Assembly (NCBI RefSeq): GCF_000714815.1 | Contig: NZ_JMIH01000014.1 | Coordinates: 682,001 to 746,000 of the forward strand | Length of the DNA: 64,000 nucleotides | Direction: 5' to 3' | DNA from: Anditalea andensis | GTDB taxonomy: Bacteria; Bacteroidota; Bacteroidia; Cytophagales; Cyclobacteriaceae | Shown here: positions 37,901 through 47,579 of the stretch, piece by piece | Numbering within the stretch: position 1 is the first letter of the stretch | How the letters are laid out: every line of letters starts with the position of its first letter | Program-made: the position numbers and the translations under genes | The notes under the pieces: model-generated | Told to the model about the DNA's origin: nothing | The model's input: only the letters and a program-made list of their open reading frames with translations | The model's database searches: none

Positions 37901-39990
37901 ATGAAATGGGATGCACCTTTGTCAGGCGTAAGTACCCAGTCTTCACCAAATGTATAAGCGGTGCCAAAGGCATTACCTGCATCACAACCGTTTAGCAAGA
38001 GCACTGGATATTTCCCCTTATTGATATAATCCATCTGAGGATCTGACGCAAACCCTATTTCTATATCTATCAGTGATGGTGCCGCATGGCCAAAAAAAGT
38101 AACCAATGAGGCTCCTTGGTTAATCTCTTTAGAGATATCTATAAGTTCCACAGTAGCATTGGACCTTTTGCGAAATGTTTTTACATGCCCGCCCATATAC
38201 ACCTCTTCTGCTATATCTTTGAACCCGTTCATAAAAATATAATACCTGTTGAGCTCTAATGCAGACAATCCACCACTCAGGTGTATGAGGTTTTTTTGCC
38301 ATTCTTCCTTTACCCCCATAGCATCTTTTTCTTTGATTTTATTCAGATAAGCCTCTACCTCATCAGGAGTACGAGCAGGGATCCGACCGAGCGGTAGGCT
38401 TTCCAGTTCAGGAAATTCCGTATCCAATCCATGTACAAAAGCTGCATCAGAATAAGGATAGCCTGCAGATGGTACCAGTTCCTGGAAAGGAAAAGCGGTC
38501 GGATGATGTCTGTAATTTAAACTCACATTATTTTGCCTTACCGAAGATAAGATGCCCAAGGCCCTACCTACCAATAAAAGGTATTCTGGCTGATACCTGA
38601 GGTAATAAGCTTTAATAAAATTATAAATGGCCAAGGGGGTTTTCTCTCCATATGAAAACTGGTCATAAAGCTGATCCATATTTACGACCAATGTATCAAA
38701 GCTACCTCCCTCAGTACTTTTCCGGTATGCGGCATAAGCACCCACAGGATCACGGTAGCGGGCACTGGCTTTACGGAGAGATTCATGAGTGATGAAGACA
38801 TAACTAGCCGGTTGGTTCAGTATATCCCTAAACCTTACCTTTTGTATATTGCTTATTTGGGTTATGGACTGCGCCTGTTGGAGGATGATACGGGCTTGAC
38901 CATTCCCTGACCCTCCAGGAAGCCTAAGTACACCACCTTCTACTGATAAATCTAGCCGCTTAGGCATATCATAATCCGTAATATCATATCCAGCATACAC
39001 TGCATGTATGTCAGGGATTTCAAAATCATTCCCCTGTAAATTATAGCTTATAACTTTTTTCAAAAAATCCCCATTGGTAACTTTAGATGGATAGTGGATT
39101 TTGATAAAACTGACAGAAATATTATCTGTAGTGGTTTCGTTTCCCAAAGATCTTACACGGATGATTATACTTCCATCCCCATTGAAATCTGCATATTGAA
39201 GTTTTAAGCTTATTTTTTTTACGTCATATTCACCATAGGATGCCACCTCTATCTGTCGCATGGTGCCGACTCTTGGACCTGCTAATATTGCTGTAGTATG
39301 GGTAGCTCCAGCTCTTCCTACCAACCCTATATCTACTGAAAACGCTCCTGAATTCATTACCATTCCCAATGAAGTAAATACGAAATCTCTCTGATTCCCT
39401 TTAGAAATAACAGGTCCCATCCATCCCTGCCCTTTGTCATAAATGGGTAGCCGCACCCCTAGATCATACATCTGCCCCAGATGATACTGATCACTGAATA
39501 CCATCAAACTTTCTGCATGAAAAACACTTGCACCTGGCAGAGCGGGCGAAACGAAATCAACCGTAGACATGCGCAGCCCTCTTACGCCGGGATTAACCGT
39601 AAGATAATAGGCTGTGGTATCACTGTGTGTATTAAAATATGGATTGGGAAGATCTTCCGAATTTTTATAAAGATCATAGTCCAGAGTGGCATCGTTCTTT
39701 TTTCCTACGAATTCTATGTAATCCTCAGGATCGAACCGACCATCTTCCTGACCATATGCGTATATAGGGACTTCCTTACCCCTATGATATAAGCGGATAT
39801 CCCTTGGATCTATAGTAGTTACATCAATTCCCGAAACAGATAAAGTGGCATAACCCACCCGGTAAACACCATCCTCAGCAGTAGTTATTCTGTAATAGCT
39901 ATTCGAAAAATCTATCCATTCATGTTGAGCAACTGCTTCAAAAACAAGAAAATCCACTATTATAAATAACCAGATACAGTATTTTTTCAT
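34945..39990 (-). CDS. porU2: Putative T9SS sortase-type C25 peptidase PorU2
   Basis: Large secreted protein with a signal peptide (LFIIVDFLVFEAVA) and a gingipain-type C25 peptidase domain. His635 in FFGHAAPS and Cys669 in LLNGCDAGNAFG form the dyad; their spacing of 34 residues is close to that in the gingipain RgpB. The C-terminus (about 1570-1681) has an FlgD-like/type A sorting-like end (YPYPNPFSSSVRF, AWDGRDEFGGQLANGVYIYRV). At 1681 residues it is longer than classical PorU (about 1100-1300). It overlaps the porV2-type gene by 4 bases. A C-terminal-domain-cleaving or attaching role is inferred from PorU. Confidence 0.85.
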   Translation of the reverse strand: MKKYCIWLFIIVDFLVFEAVAQHEWIDFSNSYYRITTAEDGVYRVGYATLSVSGIDVTTIDPRDIRLYHRGKEVPIYAYGQEDGRFDPEDYIEFVGKKNDATLDYDLYKNSEDLPNPYFNTHSDTTAYYLTVNPGVRGLRMSTVDFVSPALPGASVFHAESLMVFSDQYHLGQMYDLGVRLPIYDKGQGWMGPVISKGNQRDFVFTSLGMVMNSGAFSVDIGLVGRAGATHTTAILAGPRVGTMRQIEVASYGEYDVKKISLKLQYADFNGDGSIIIRVRSLGNETTTDNISVSFIKIHYPSKVTNGDFLKKVISYNLQGNDFEIPDIHAVYAGYDITDYDMPKRLDLSVEGGVLRLPGGSGNGQARIILQQAQSITQISNIQKVRFRDILNQPASYVFITHESLRKASARYRDPVGAYAAYRKSTEGGSFDTLVVNMDQLYDQFSYGEKTPLAIYNFIKAYYLRYQPEYLLLVGRALGILSSVRQNNVSLNYRHHPTAFPFQELVPSAGYPYSDAAFVHGLDTEFPELESLPLGRIPARTPDEVEAYLNKIKEKDAMGVKEEWQKNLIHLSGGLSALELNRYYIFMNGFKDIAEEVYMGGHVKTFRKRSNATVELIDISKEINQGASLVTFFGHAAPSLIDIEIGFASDPQMDYINKGKYPVLLLNGCDAGNAFGTAYTFGEDWVLTPDKGASHFIAHTNVGVDVILRRYSENFYLKAFADSSMIHQSIGKVRRAAEQEFYRRYGTDPLYTSLPSMMVMLGDPAGKIFPAPHADYEIKSTDVTLEGPNGEVLNAFLDTLHLKMVVRNLGKVNLDSFDISVSRRLPDGVSIDYENKRFRPVYRRDTIIFTIPNRAVNAYGENTFTIEINKDKNIQELNYFNNSITTSHFIQMNGVFNLFPLNFSIVPNTKVDLISQTSGTDAESSVLWIQVDTTHQFSSAARKEIQITSNGLTTWSLDYSDIVGLKDTVTIYWRTKILEPKEGEAEAWSVSSFSYIKNGSEGWTQRELSQFIENTKHQLFQDLVKNEWKFESLGMDLDIFTFGRSAPSLTYQNTQLLMDGIPYILNNVNNVNSRMCPNGSLGLLSFQKKDLTPYLVFPPDGFDVLDGNTCGRVPQIIQSIRNTAILNNTQYLIDYVNGVGEGDYVLIFSVGNVNFSNWPDIAYQKLTEFGANESTLRKLKTGDPYILFGKKGMKAGEAIEMVADSELPEPTDRQVLQFNTRLEGHFTSGSIISPMIGPASEWKEFFSYLIKKDVFNNNNLGQMDIIGIARDGNETLLVENARPEHFSLEFINSIQYPYIRLRYAMDDPEAELPGQLMKWQVNYTGVPEGVLIYNQAERAIQLREGEERGFKFEFANISPHDFTDSLVIEWIWRNRDKSKADRFFKKIAPVPAGKSTEFLIGFNSIGMSGLNNLHVFANPRIALEQTYQNNIIDIKEYVSVLPAEHNPVLDVHFDGIYIMDGDLVSPTVMISAVLRDAGSLIRKKDTVGVEIAIRSNCVTCIYKRVYFNEPKLKWYPATDTQDFKVEFQPGPLEDGKYSLMITATDASGNKASDKPYEITFEVVNDSQITHFYPYPNPFSSSVRFVFTVTGSQVPDQIKIQIMTVTGKVVREIFQDELGPIRIGHNLSDYAWDGRDEFGGQLANGVYIYRVLVLKNGHFMEHRSTAGDKAFKKGYGKMYLLR

Positions 39991-41126
39991 GGTTTTTGGA
40001 CATTATTTCCCTCCCAGTTATGAGTCCTAAATTCATCCTTGTGGGCGTTCAACCCCACCTTTAAACTAAACACATGTGAATATGGAGTTTCAGATATACT
40101 CCCTATATCTGAAAGCGCATAATCTATATTTACAGTTTCATGCAAAAAAACTCCAATACCAAAGCTGGGACGAAAAGTGAGGTAATCAGCATCAAAACTT
40201 TTAATTTTCTGAATATTGCCTACCCCTCCCCTGAGATAGACGAGTTTTCTATATCCCATCTCGATCCCCATCCTTGGGTCTATGCTCACTAGGTTACTTT
40301 TCAGCAGTGAATTCCTTTTCCCGTCAAAGGTCATATCTATATCGATTACAGGCTGAAAACTTATCATGTCACTCACATTTATAAATTTAGCAACACTGAA
40401 AGTTGCTCTGGGCATGGTAAGTTCTGTAGTATTTAAAGGTACAGGATTATTGGTCCGGACATATATATCTCTCACCATATCTGGATGGTGGGACCAGCTA
40501 TTAAATGTGGTGGTAATGTCTCTTAACATCAATCCAAATCTCCATTCCTCCAATTGAAAAATAGTACCTAAGTCTAATCCAAATCCCCATGCACTGGCAA
40601 ATTTCCCTACATTGCGATGAATAACTTTGGTATTAATGCCTATTTTCAACTTATCGCTTAAAGCTTTGGCGTAAGAAAGGATCATCGCATAATCAGCCGC
40701 ACTGAAAAACTGAATATGGTTATAATTCAATGCGCCGTTGGCATCATATAAAAATCTGGTATCTGGAATATCATCTACACCAAAACGTATAAGTGTCAAC
40801 GCAACCTGATTCTTTCCGTCTATAGCAGTAGAATATCCGGCATAATCAAATTTGGCTATACCGGCAAAATATTCGGCATGCATCAATGAAAATTCATGCT
40901 CAAACTGGATCCCCGATATACCCGCAGGATTCCAATAGGCTGCAGTTACATCATTCACTGATGAAACCTGGGCCCCGCCCATTCCCAGGGCACGTGCCCC
41001 GATCCCTATATTCAAAAATTCATTTGAATACTTAGGTGTCAACGTTTGTCCATTTACGGAGCTACCTATCAGTACCCCTGCCAAAAAAGAAAGGCAGCTG
41101 ATCTTTCCAGTACTTGTCTTCCACAT
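39987..41126 (-). CDS. porV2: PorV/PorQ-family outer-membrane protein (PorV2)
   Basis: Outer-membrane barrel of the FadL-like PorV/PorQ group. Signal peptide ends near VNGQ; the family N-terminus is clear (NEFLNIGIGARALGMGGAQVSSVNDVTAAYWNPAG). Length 379. In T9SS, PorV shuttles cargo from the translocon to the PorU attachment complex; here the gene precedes and overlaps the PorU2 gene by 4 bases, strongly suggesting a matching PorU2-PorV2 pair. Core PorV cannot be excluded, but the partner's unusual length points to the second type. Confidence 0.87.
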   Translation of the reverse strand: MWKTSTGKISCLSFLAGVLIGSSVNGQTLTPKYSNEFLNIGIGARALGMGGAQVSSVNDVTAAYWNPAGISGIQFEHEFSLMHAEYFAGIAKFDYAGYSTAIDGKNQVALTLIRFGVDDIPDTRFLYDANGALNYNHIQFFSAADYAMILSYAKALSDKLKIGINTKVIHRNVGKFASAWGFGLDLGTIFQLEEWRFGLMLRDITTTFNSWSHHPDMVRDIYVRTNNPVPLNTTELTMPRATFSVAKFINVSDMISFQPVIDIDMTFDGKRNSLLKSNLVSIDPRMGIEMGYRKLVYLRGGVGNIQKIKSFDADYLTFRPSFGIGVFLHETVNIDYALSDIGSISETPYSHVFSLKVGLNAHKDEFRTHNWEGNNVQKP

Positions 41127-41825
41127 ATCGATGATAAGAGTAATTAAAAAATCTTCGAACCTTACCTACTTCGGTTTATACAGATTATTTTTAATAAGCC
41201 TCACCTGTCTCCTTTTCAGATGAAACAGGGCACAACCCTAGGCTGCGCCCGATTACATGCCCCTATAATTATCGGGAAAATCATGTAAAATTCCACCTGA
41301 GCTTTAAAAGACAAAATTTAATCAGATGAAAGAATAAAAATAATTATAAAACATTTTGTAAGCATTTCATAAACCATATCCATGTTTACCTCAGAAATAT
41401 ATAAAATAAGTAAATATATTTTGTAAAATTAAATACTTAATACTGCCCTAAATATCTGACATAATCCTTGTCACTCCCACTACATCAAAACTCTTTACAA
41501 AAGCCATGGTTTTCATGCTCTAACGCGCATGAAAAAACACCATTTGACCTGCACGGATTTGGACACTCATGCGTCCGTTCGAAAGACAGGTGCCTTCTGG
41601 TAAAGACCAAGATTTAAAGTAGATCCAATTTACTTAAAATAAAGTCTTAACTGATAAAACAGCACTTCAGACCTATTAGAAGGCATTTTTTGATAGTCCA
41701 CCTTACAAATCAAAGCATGTAATAGGTATTGCAAGGTAGCTTTTTTTACTTTGGTATTAAATTTTGATAGTGATATGGAAAGCATACCTAAAATATGCTC
41801 ATATTACTTTCTAAAAAGGTTTAAC
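41127..41825. other. 699-base intergenic region
   Basis: Lies between porV2 (-) and the PadR gene (+), so contains both promoters. A 6-bp inverted repeat CCCGAT/ATCGGG occurs at 41248-41253 and 41271-41276. An upstream in-frame extension of PadR exists from 41751 but looks non-coding. Nothing else is recognised. Confidence 0.4.
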
Positions 41826-42155
41826 ATGAAGGCTACTAATACTCAAATACAAATGCGGAAAGGGATTTTGGAATTCTGCATCCTCCATATTATATCTAGG
41901 GGGGAAGTTTATGCTTCTGATATGTTGGTAGAGTTAAAAGGTGTGGAATTAATAGTAAAAGAAGGAACCCTTTATCCCTTACTTAATAGACTGAAAAATG
42001 CCTCATTGGTTTCTTATAAGTGGGTGGAGTCAGAAACTGGCCCTCCTAGGAAATATTATTCTATCACGCCTGAAGGCTTAAGCTTTCTGGAATTATTGGA
42101 CCAAACCTGGCATTCCTTAATCCATTCCACACAGTTGATTACCTCTAAAAGATAA
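41826..42155 (+). CDS. PadR family transcriptional regulator
   Basis: Winged-helix regulator of 109 residues. The N-terminal helix MRKGILEFCILHIIS, the recognition part LIVKEGTLYPLLNRLKNASLVSYKW and GPPRKYYSITPEG are PadR signatures. ATG 41826 is chosen because it gives the normal PadR length; an open frame to 41751 would add 25 atypical residues. It precedes the double-PspC gene by 117 bases in the same direction, a recurrent pairing in Bacteroidota, and probably controls it and itself. Confidence 0.9.
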   Translation: MKATNTQIQMRKGILEFCILHIISRGEVYASDMLVELKGVELIVKEGTLYPLLNRLKNASLVSYKWVESETGPPRKYYSITPEGLSFLELLDQTWHSLIHSTQLITSKR

Positions 42156-42272
42156 GCACAATGAAATTGTACATGATTTACGTCCCATGGTGTTCTGCCC
42201 AAAAGCCCCGATAACTATTATGGACAAATATGCAAGATTCCGTGTGAACTTTGAAAAACTAATTATAAACAC

Positions 42273-44207
42273 ATGAAAAAGACTATAAGTATAAATATTA
42301 GCGGAATCCTTTTTCATATAGAAGAAGATGGGTATACAGCACTCAAGAAATATCTAGAAGCGATCAATACCCATTTTTCAAATTATGAAGGGAACCAGGA
42401 AATCATCAATGATATAGAGAACCGCATAGCTGAAATATTCCTAAGTACGCTAAAGAACAACAAACAGGTCATTACCAGTGAAAACGTGGAAATGCTGATT
42501 GAAAAAATGGGCACTATAGCAGATTTTCAAGCTTCCGAAGAAACTTTGAATGACACGGATAACAAAGATGAAAAAGTCGATAGCGAGTATGATTTTTATA
42601 AAAACATAACTCCCCCCATGACCGAAGCTGGAAAAGGATACAAACGATTAAGCAGACTAGAAAACCGCAAAATTTTAGGTGGTGTTTGTGCCGGAATCGC
42701 TCACTATCTTGCTATAGACCCCTTGTGGACCCGTTTGATAGCCATCCTATTGCTATTTAGTGGCCGGATTAATTTCCCGGGCCTGGACTGGTTTCCGGGT
42801 GACTGGTTGTTTAAAATCTCTCTCGCTGGATGGGCAGTACTAGCCTATGTAGTGTTATGGGCGATATTACCGGTAAGCTATGAAGATATAGAAGACAAAA
42901 ATATAAAAAAGCTATACCGCAATCCGGATGACCGGGTAATAGGGGGTGTAGGAAGCGGATTGGCGGCATACTTTAACATTGAAATCATCTGGGTACGGAT
43001 ATTATTCCTTGCCTTGTTATTTGCGGGAGGATCTGGATTGGTGATTTATCTTATTCTTTGGATAATTACCCCAGTAGCTAAATCCATTACGGAAAGGATA
43101 GAAATGAAGGGTGGGGCTATTACTTTGAGTAACATAGAAAATACAATTTTAGAGAATCAGCACCCTCCATATGCAAAAGAAGAATCCAAAGGAAGGAAAA
43201 TGGTCCTTGCTCCATTTAGGGTGATGGGCAATGCTATTGATGAAATAGGTAAAGCATTAGGTCCTTTTGGGAAGTTTCTCCTGACCATATTCAGGGTTCT
43301 GTTTGGCGCACTTATCTTTCTCATTGGGATTTCGCTCATATTCACCTGCATGATCTTCCTAGGTACGTATTTTCATATCATCCATGGGGAAACCTTTGGT
43401 CTTCATTCCGGCGATATTCCTATGGATTTTATAACTGAAACGGTGCCTTTTTGGCTGGCAGTAGCAGTAGTCATGACCATAGTTATTCCTGCCTTGATAA
43501 TCACGATCATGGGGGTAAGCATCTGGGTGCGGAGGAATCTGATAAATGGCAGGATAGGGTTGTTCGCTTTGGTCATCTGGCTTATCAGTATAGCCATAGT
43601 AGGCTTTTCACTGCCCCATACCATCAGCCAATTCTCTTCTGAGGCAGAAATCAATGAAACCACAGAACTGGCAATGGGTGAAGGCACCATGGTGATAAGG
43701 GCAAGGGACACCCAACAAGAAATAAATATATCAGCTAAAAAATTTGGAGATGATGAAGTCATTTTTAACAATACCATAAGTTTAAAACTATCAGGTCATA
43801 ATGAAGATAAAGTGAAGTTAATCCAGAAATTCACTTCCAGAGGAAAAAGTCAGGAAGATGCCAGAGCTAACCTACGTGAAATAGAATATGCTTATGAAAT
43901 TCAGGACAGCATCCTTCTTATAGATAAAAACATACAGCTGACTTCATGGGGAAAATTCAGGGCGCAAAGCTTAGATCAAGAGTTGCTGATTCCCTACAAT
44001 AGGCCTTTCATCATAGAAAAATCAGTTCTGTCTGTACTACAACATACCCTGTATAGAAACGGATATAAACTTAAAGATGTCAATTCAAGAAACATCTGGG
44101 TTTTTAATGAAAACGGATTGTTGTGTCTTACCTGTACCAGCGATCATAAAAACACGGAAGCAGACATTGAAAGTAGAGAATTGTTTCAAAATCTGACCAT
44201 AAGATAA
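42273..44207 (+). CDS. Membrane protein with two PspC domains
   Basis: A 644-residue envelope protein. The N-terminal about 100 residues are soluble and resemble the N-terminal domain found on PspC proteins next to PadR. Two PspC units follow: RLENRKILGGVCAGIAHYLAIDPLWTRLI (about 130-200) and NPDDRVIGGVGSGLAAYFNIEIIWVRIL (about 215-270), each with helices; further helices lie at about 340-370, 385-415 and 425-450. The last 180 residues are soluble. PspC proteins take part in envelope stress sensing. The leader just before ATG (TTGAAAAACTAATTATAAACAC) resembles the dispersed leader repeat. Confidence 0.88.
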   Translation: MKKTISINISGILFHIEEDGYTALKKYLEAINTHFSNYEGNQEIINDIENRIAEIFLSTLKNNKQVITSENVEMLIEKMGTIADFQASEETLNDTDNKDEKVDSEYDFYKNITPPMTEAGKGYKRLSRLENRKILGGVCAGIAHYLAIDPLWTRLIAILLLFSGRINFPGLDWFPGDWLFKISLAGWAVLAYVVLWAILPVSYEDIEDKNIKKLYRNPDDRVIGGVGSGLAAYFNIEIIWVRILFLALLFAGGSGLVIYLILWIITPVAKSITERIEMKGGAITLSNIENTILENQHPPYAKEESKGRKMVLAPFRVMGNAIDEIGKALGPFGKFLLTIFRVLFGALIFLIGISLIFTCMIFLGTYFHIIHGETFGLHSGDIPMDFITETVPFWLAVAVVMTIVIPALIITIMGVSIWVRRNLINGRIGLFALVIWLISIAIVGFSLPHTISQFSSEAEINETTELAMGEGTMVIRARDTQQEINISAKKFGDDEVIFNNTISLKLSGHNEDKVKLIQKFTSRGKSQEDARANLREIEYAYEIQDSILLIDKNIQLTSWGKFRAQSLDQELLIPYNRPFIIEKSVLSVLQHTLYRNGYKLKDVNSRNIWVFNENGLLCLTCTSDHKNTEADIESRELFQNLTIR

Positions 44208-44213
44208 ATTTAC

Positions 44214-44242
44214 AAAGCCTTCTGGAAATTCCAGAAGGCTTT
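44214..44242 (+). terminator. Hairpin terminator after the PspC gene
   Basis: AAAGCCTTCTGG and CCAGAAGGCTTT form a near-perfect stem directly after the PspC stop codon; the following T run is short. It could also act on the convergent lipoprotein gene. Confidence 0.7.
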
Positions 44243-44327
44243 CATAATTGATATCAATAAAAATCGGATAGGCTCCTCACATTATCTTCCTCATAACGGA
44301 AAATCTAGAACCAGATTTCTATCATTC

Positions 44328-44789
44328 TTAATAAAATGCCTTATAATCAATTTTTATATTTATGATCACCCATTCTTCTGAAGTTATTGCTACGGGGTTT
44401 ACATTCATTTCCCCATCAAAGATATTGGCAAACAGACCTTCTTTTTCTAGGGTAAAAACCGAATAGTTTCCAGGAGGAAGTCCGACCTTAAACTGCCCAC
44501 TTTTATCGGAGGTCACCCGGGCTACCAATGGTGTAGGTGGTTCAGAAAACAAACCGTTAGTTTGTTCCAGCTGGTTTAGCCGGGTTAGTTCATAAATGAG
44601 TAATGTGCGTTGAATATTGCGTTCAGAAGACCTCCCGGCTGGATTGTCATCTTCTATTACCTGGGGCATGTGGTTTCCTTCCAGCCAATATAACTGCCCG
44701 ATGATCCCCTGATCCTGTTCCAACTGTACTGTTTTACACCCACTCAGTGACAGCACTGTCACCATTATAAAAAGAGTTAACCTTAACAT
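44328..44789 (-). CDS. Small lipoprotein with carboxypeptidase-regulatory-like fold
   Basis: Signal peptide with lipobox LSGC (Cys18) predicts a lipoprotein of 153 residues. The segment TPLVARVTSDKSGQFKVGLPPGNYSVFTLEKEGLF resembles the transthyretin-like regulatory domain found in many Bacteroidota envelope proteins. Function is otherwise unknown. It lies 77 bases after the CocE-type hydrolase gene on the same strand and may be co-transcribed with it. Confidence 0.72.
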   Translation of the reverse strand: MLRLTLFIMVTVLSLSGCKTVQLEQDQGIIGQLYWLEGNHMPQVIEDDNPAGRSSERNIQRTLLIYELTRLNQLEQTNGLFSEPPTPLVARVTSDKSGQFKVGLPPGNYSVFTLEKEGLFANIFDGEMNVNPVAITSEEWVIINIKIDYKAFY

Positions 44790-44866
44790 ATTATTTTGGG
44801 ATTATCCTACACAAATGTACTCCATCATATCCATAAACCATGATTTAGTTTAATATATTAGTCGAT

Positions 44867-46750
44867 TTACTTCTTTTGGATGACCGGTAATGTTAAATGA
44901 CTAGGGTATTGATTGGAGTGGTGGATTTTATTGGTTGCTATTACACCTTCAGTTTCATCATAATTGTTCCCTCCGGTATTCATATTTCTGTCAAAACGAG
45001 GGAAATTAGAACTGGATATTTCTATCCTTACACTGTGACCTTTATCAAAATAATTACTGGTGGACATTGGTGTCAAGTTTACTTCATAAACTTTGCCTGC
45101 TTCCATAAACACTTCTTTTTCATAACCCTCCCGGTACCTTACCCGCTGTATGGTTTCATCCAGATTATAGGCCCTGCCATCAGGGTAGACATCGATAATC
45201 TTGATGGTCAGATCGGTATCTTTTACATCGGAGGATAAATAAAGTCGAGAATTAATAAACCCACTGATCTCTGTGCCTTCTTGAAATGGCTCTGAGGTAT
45301 AAACCAGAATATCTTCCCGTAGCTCCATTTCCTGTTGGTCAAATGCACCGCCATTAATCGCATTGCCTGTACAGCAGACATTACCGCCGTAAGAGCCAAC
45401 AGGATTCATAGGGTCATATCGGAAAGTGTCTGGATTGTCTTTGCCGGCTTTTTTGGTGCTTAACTTTCCATCCCCTTTTCTGGTATTGGCATTGCCGTTA
45501 CTGTTCAGATAATACGTAGTCATTCTTGCTTCTTTTGGAGGCCAGGCATCAGCAGTCTGCCATTGGTTAGCTCCCATAGTATAATATCTAACCTTGGGCA
45601 TTTCGGCAGTGACATTGTTATTTTCTCCTTTGAGCCAATAATCAAACCAGGCAAATATCATATCATCATAGGCAAGCCTTGCATCACCCATGCTTCTTTC
45701 TCCTACTATGGTGTTTTCAGTAGCACGTGTATAGGCACAGTGCAAAGTGGGCGCTATCAATAGAAACTGGTTGTTTCTTATCGATTCATCCGAGGCATTT
45801 GATTTTATATGATTATAAAGAGCCAGATTGGGACTGCTGGCTACATCATACCAGGAAACAAACCAAAAACTGGGAACACCAAAATCCATATCATCGTGAT
45901 ACAGCCCGCCCTTATACCACTTTGGATCATTGGGTTTCCTGGTAATCATTTCTTCATAGATCCCTTGGGGGCCGTTTACATTTTTGATGATATCCATCAC
46001 CGGCAGGTGGGCCAGTCCTTCTTTCCAGTCTACTTTGGGATAGCGGGGAGCCATGTCATAGAAACGCTGTATGCGCTGAAGGTCCTGCTGTCCGATGCCT
46101 TCCGCTAGCTTGGGTGCCATGGGATCATGCTGGGTACCATAGAGCCAGGTAGTAAAAAGCATCTGCCCGGCACCTCCACGGTACCAATTGCCCTGCTCAT
46201 AATAATCACCGATGCGCCCTACGCCTGCTCCATAACCCTGAGGAACCATGGCAGCATGTGCAGGATGATTCATGGCAGCCACCGCCATCTGCCACTCAGC
46301 CGTGGAGGAACAGCCCAGCGTGCCCACTTTTCCATTACTCCATTCCTGCTCTGCCATCCAGGTAAGGGCATCATAGCCATCAGTCAGCGGCGTGCCGAGA
46401 ATATCCCACTCCCCTTCAGAAAAGAACCGGCCTCTTTCATTCTGCACCACATAGGCATAGCCTTTCTGCACAGCATCATAGGCACTTTGAAGCATCCTGG
46501 TGTTTAGTTCCCCGTCACGGTAAGGATTAAAGTTATATGGTGTCCTTGAAAAAATAATGGGTACCGGCCGATCCCCTTTGGGTCGATAGATATCAGTGGC
46601 GAGTCTTATACCATCCCTCATTGGCATCATGACCTTCTGGTCTACTATGGCTATTTCCTGCAGTTTTCCGAGGATATCCTGGTCTTGCGCAAATAGATCG
46701 GAATATATCATCATTAAGATGATCAGCAAATAATATTTGGAATGTACCAT
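44867..46750 (-). CDS. Secreted CocE/NonD (S15) family hydrolase
   Basis: Alpha/beta hydrolase of the X-Pro dipeptidyl peptidase/cocaine esterase/alpha-amino-acid ester hydrolase group. A signal peptide ends near LFAQ (residue 22). [16 protein letters not shown] opens the catalytic domain; the nucleophile is predicted as Ser148 in GCSSTA (GxSxxG-like, last Gly replaced by Ala). The C-terminal jelly-roll ([32 protein letters not shown]) is the usual lid/substrate domain. Length 627. Substrate may be a peptide, acyl amino acid or ester; not determinable here. Confidence 0.9.
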   Translation of the reverse strand: MVHSKYYLLIILMMIYSDLFAQDQDILGKLQEIAIVDQKVMMPMRDGIRLATDIYRPKGDRPVPIIFSRTPYNFNPYRDGELNTRMLQSAYDAVQKGYAYVVQNERGRFFSEGEWDILGTPLTDGYDALTWMAEQEWSNGKVGTLGCSSTAEWQMAVAAMNHPAHAAMVPQGYGAGVGRIGDYYEQGNWYRGGAGQMLFTTWLYGTQHDPMAPKLAEGIGQQDLQRIQRFYDMAPRYPKVDWKEGLAHLPVMDIIKNVNGPQGIYEEMITRKPNDPKWYKGGLYHDDMDFGVPSFWFVSWYDVASSPNLALYNHIKSNASDESIRNNQFLLIAPTLHCAYTRATENTIVGERSMGDARLAYDDMIFAWFDYWLKGENNNVTAEMPKVRYYTMGANQWQTADAWPPKEARMTTYYLNSNGNANTRKGDGKLSTKKAGKDNPDTFRYDPMNPVGSYGGNVCCTGNAINGGAFDQQEMELREDILVYTSEPFQEGTEISGFINSRLYLSSDVKDTDLTIKIIDVYPDGRAYNLDETIQRVRYREGYEKEVFMEAGKVYEVNLTPMSTSNYFDKGHSVRIEISSSNFPRFDRNMNTGGNNYDETEGVIATNKIHHSNQYPSHLTLPVIQKK

Positions 46751-47579
46751 GATAATAAAACAATTAATAAAATACTCCTTCTACTTAGAAAAGTAAATTA
46801 AGATAAAAAAAGTAAATGATACTTTTTTATTACTTGAATGGCTTTAATATCTTATATGCTATCTACCAAAGTGAAAATCTTATATATTTTGCTGAAAGTT
46901 CACTGTAACATCAATAGTTAAAATTTATCATGTAAACGAACGAAGACGAATGCATGGCAAAAGAACTATGCTTTTCCTATGGCGTTAAATATTCCTATGC
47001 CGATTACCTTATATTACATGAAATGTTTTATCAATTTTTGGAAGGTGTCAATGGAGGGCTTATCCCTCCCCATTGCATTGTACGTTTGACCTACAAATCC
47101 AAAAAATAGATCTGGAAGAATCTTTCATGTATGTAATTCGATTTTTCAACTTCTTCATTTTATCGTTTTTTATATATGAAATCGGGCATGAGGAAAACCT
47201 CACAAACCGGAATGATGATAACCATGTGAGATTGTCCCGAATAAATTCGAGACAGGCTATCCCGACCTCCGGTACGGGACAAGTTCCGCCATTTGAAAAA
47301 CAATTATAAATATTTAAAAATCAATAAATCACAAAACATTAAACAGCTTCTTCTATACCAATTTTGTCTACCTTCCTCTTCTGCCTTCAGTACAATGATT
47401 TAGATCCCTATGGCCAAAAGGGAGAACACTGATTATCAAATAATGAATTAAAAAAAACAGATGAGTTCCTCCCTTTTCACAGTGCCCTACCCTTCCTGTT
47501 AAAATTTATTAATTTTTTTTCAATATCCTTGCAACCCTTTTTCCTTTCTTTGTATCTACCTATTTGAAAACCAATAGTA
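46751..47579. other. 829-base divergent intergenic region
   Basis: Separates the CocE-type gene (-) from the sigma factor gene (+). AT-rich, with no convincing ORF (a 78-codon frame at 47073 has no family features). It holds copy A of the dispersed leader repeat and two nested inverted repeats (GTCCCGAA/TTCGAGAC at 47234-47253 and CCCG/CGGG at 47261-47278). Confidence 0.45.
47225..47308 (+). repeat. Dispersed leader repeat, copy A
   Basis: Its right part, 47277-47308, matches the TolC-like leader at 63797-63766 in 28 of 32 positions: GGACAAGTTCCG, four differing bases, then TTGAAAAACAATTATA. The left part contains TGTGAGATT, similar to TGCGAGATT of that leader, followed by about 20 extra bases with small hairpins. 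Unlike the other copies it is not next to an annotated start; the sigma gene begins 271 bases downstream. Confidence 0.6.

Noticed and set aside
41751-41825. N-terminal extension of PadR
   Set aside because: Adds 25 residues unlike PadR; ATG 41826 gives the standard length.
45809-46507. Long plus-strand frames opposite the CocE-type gene
   Set aside because: Antisense shadows of a well-supported hydrolase; no motifs.
47073-47309. 78-codon frame on the plus strand upstream of the sigma gene
   Set aside because: No family features; its last third runs through the dispersed repeat, and codon choice does not look like the neighbours.
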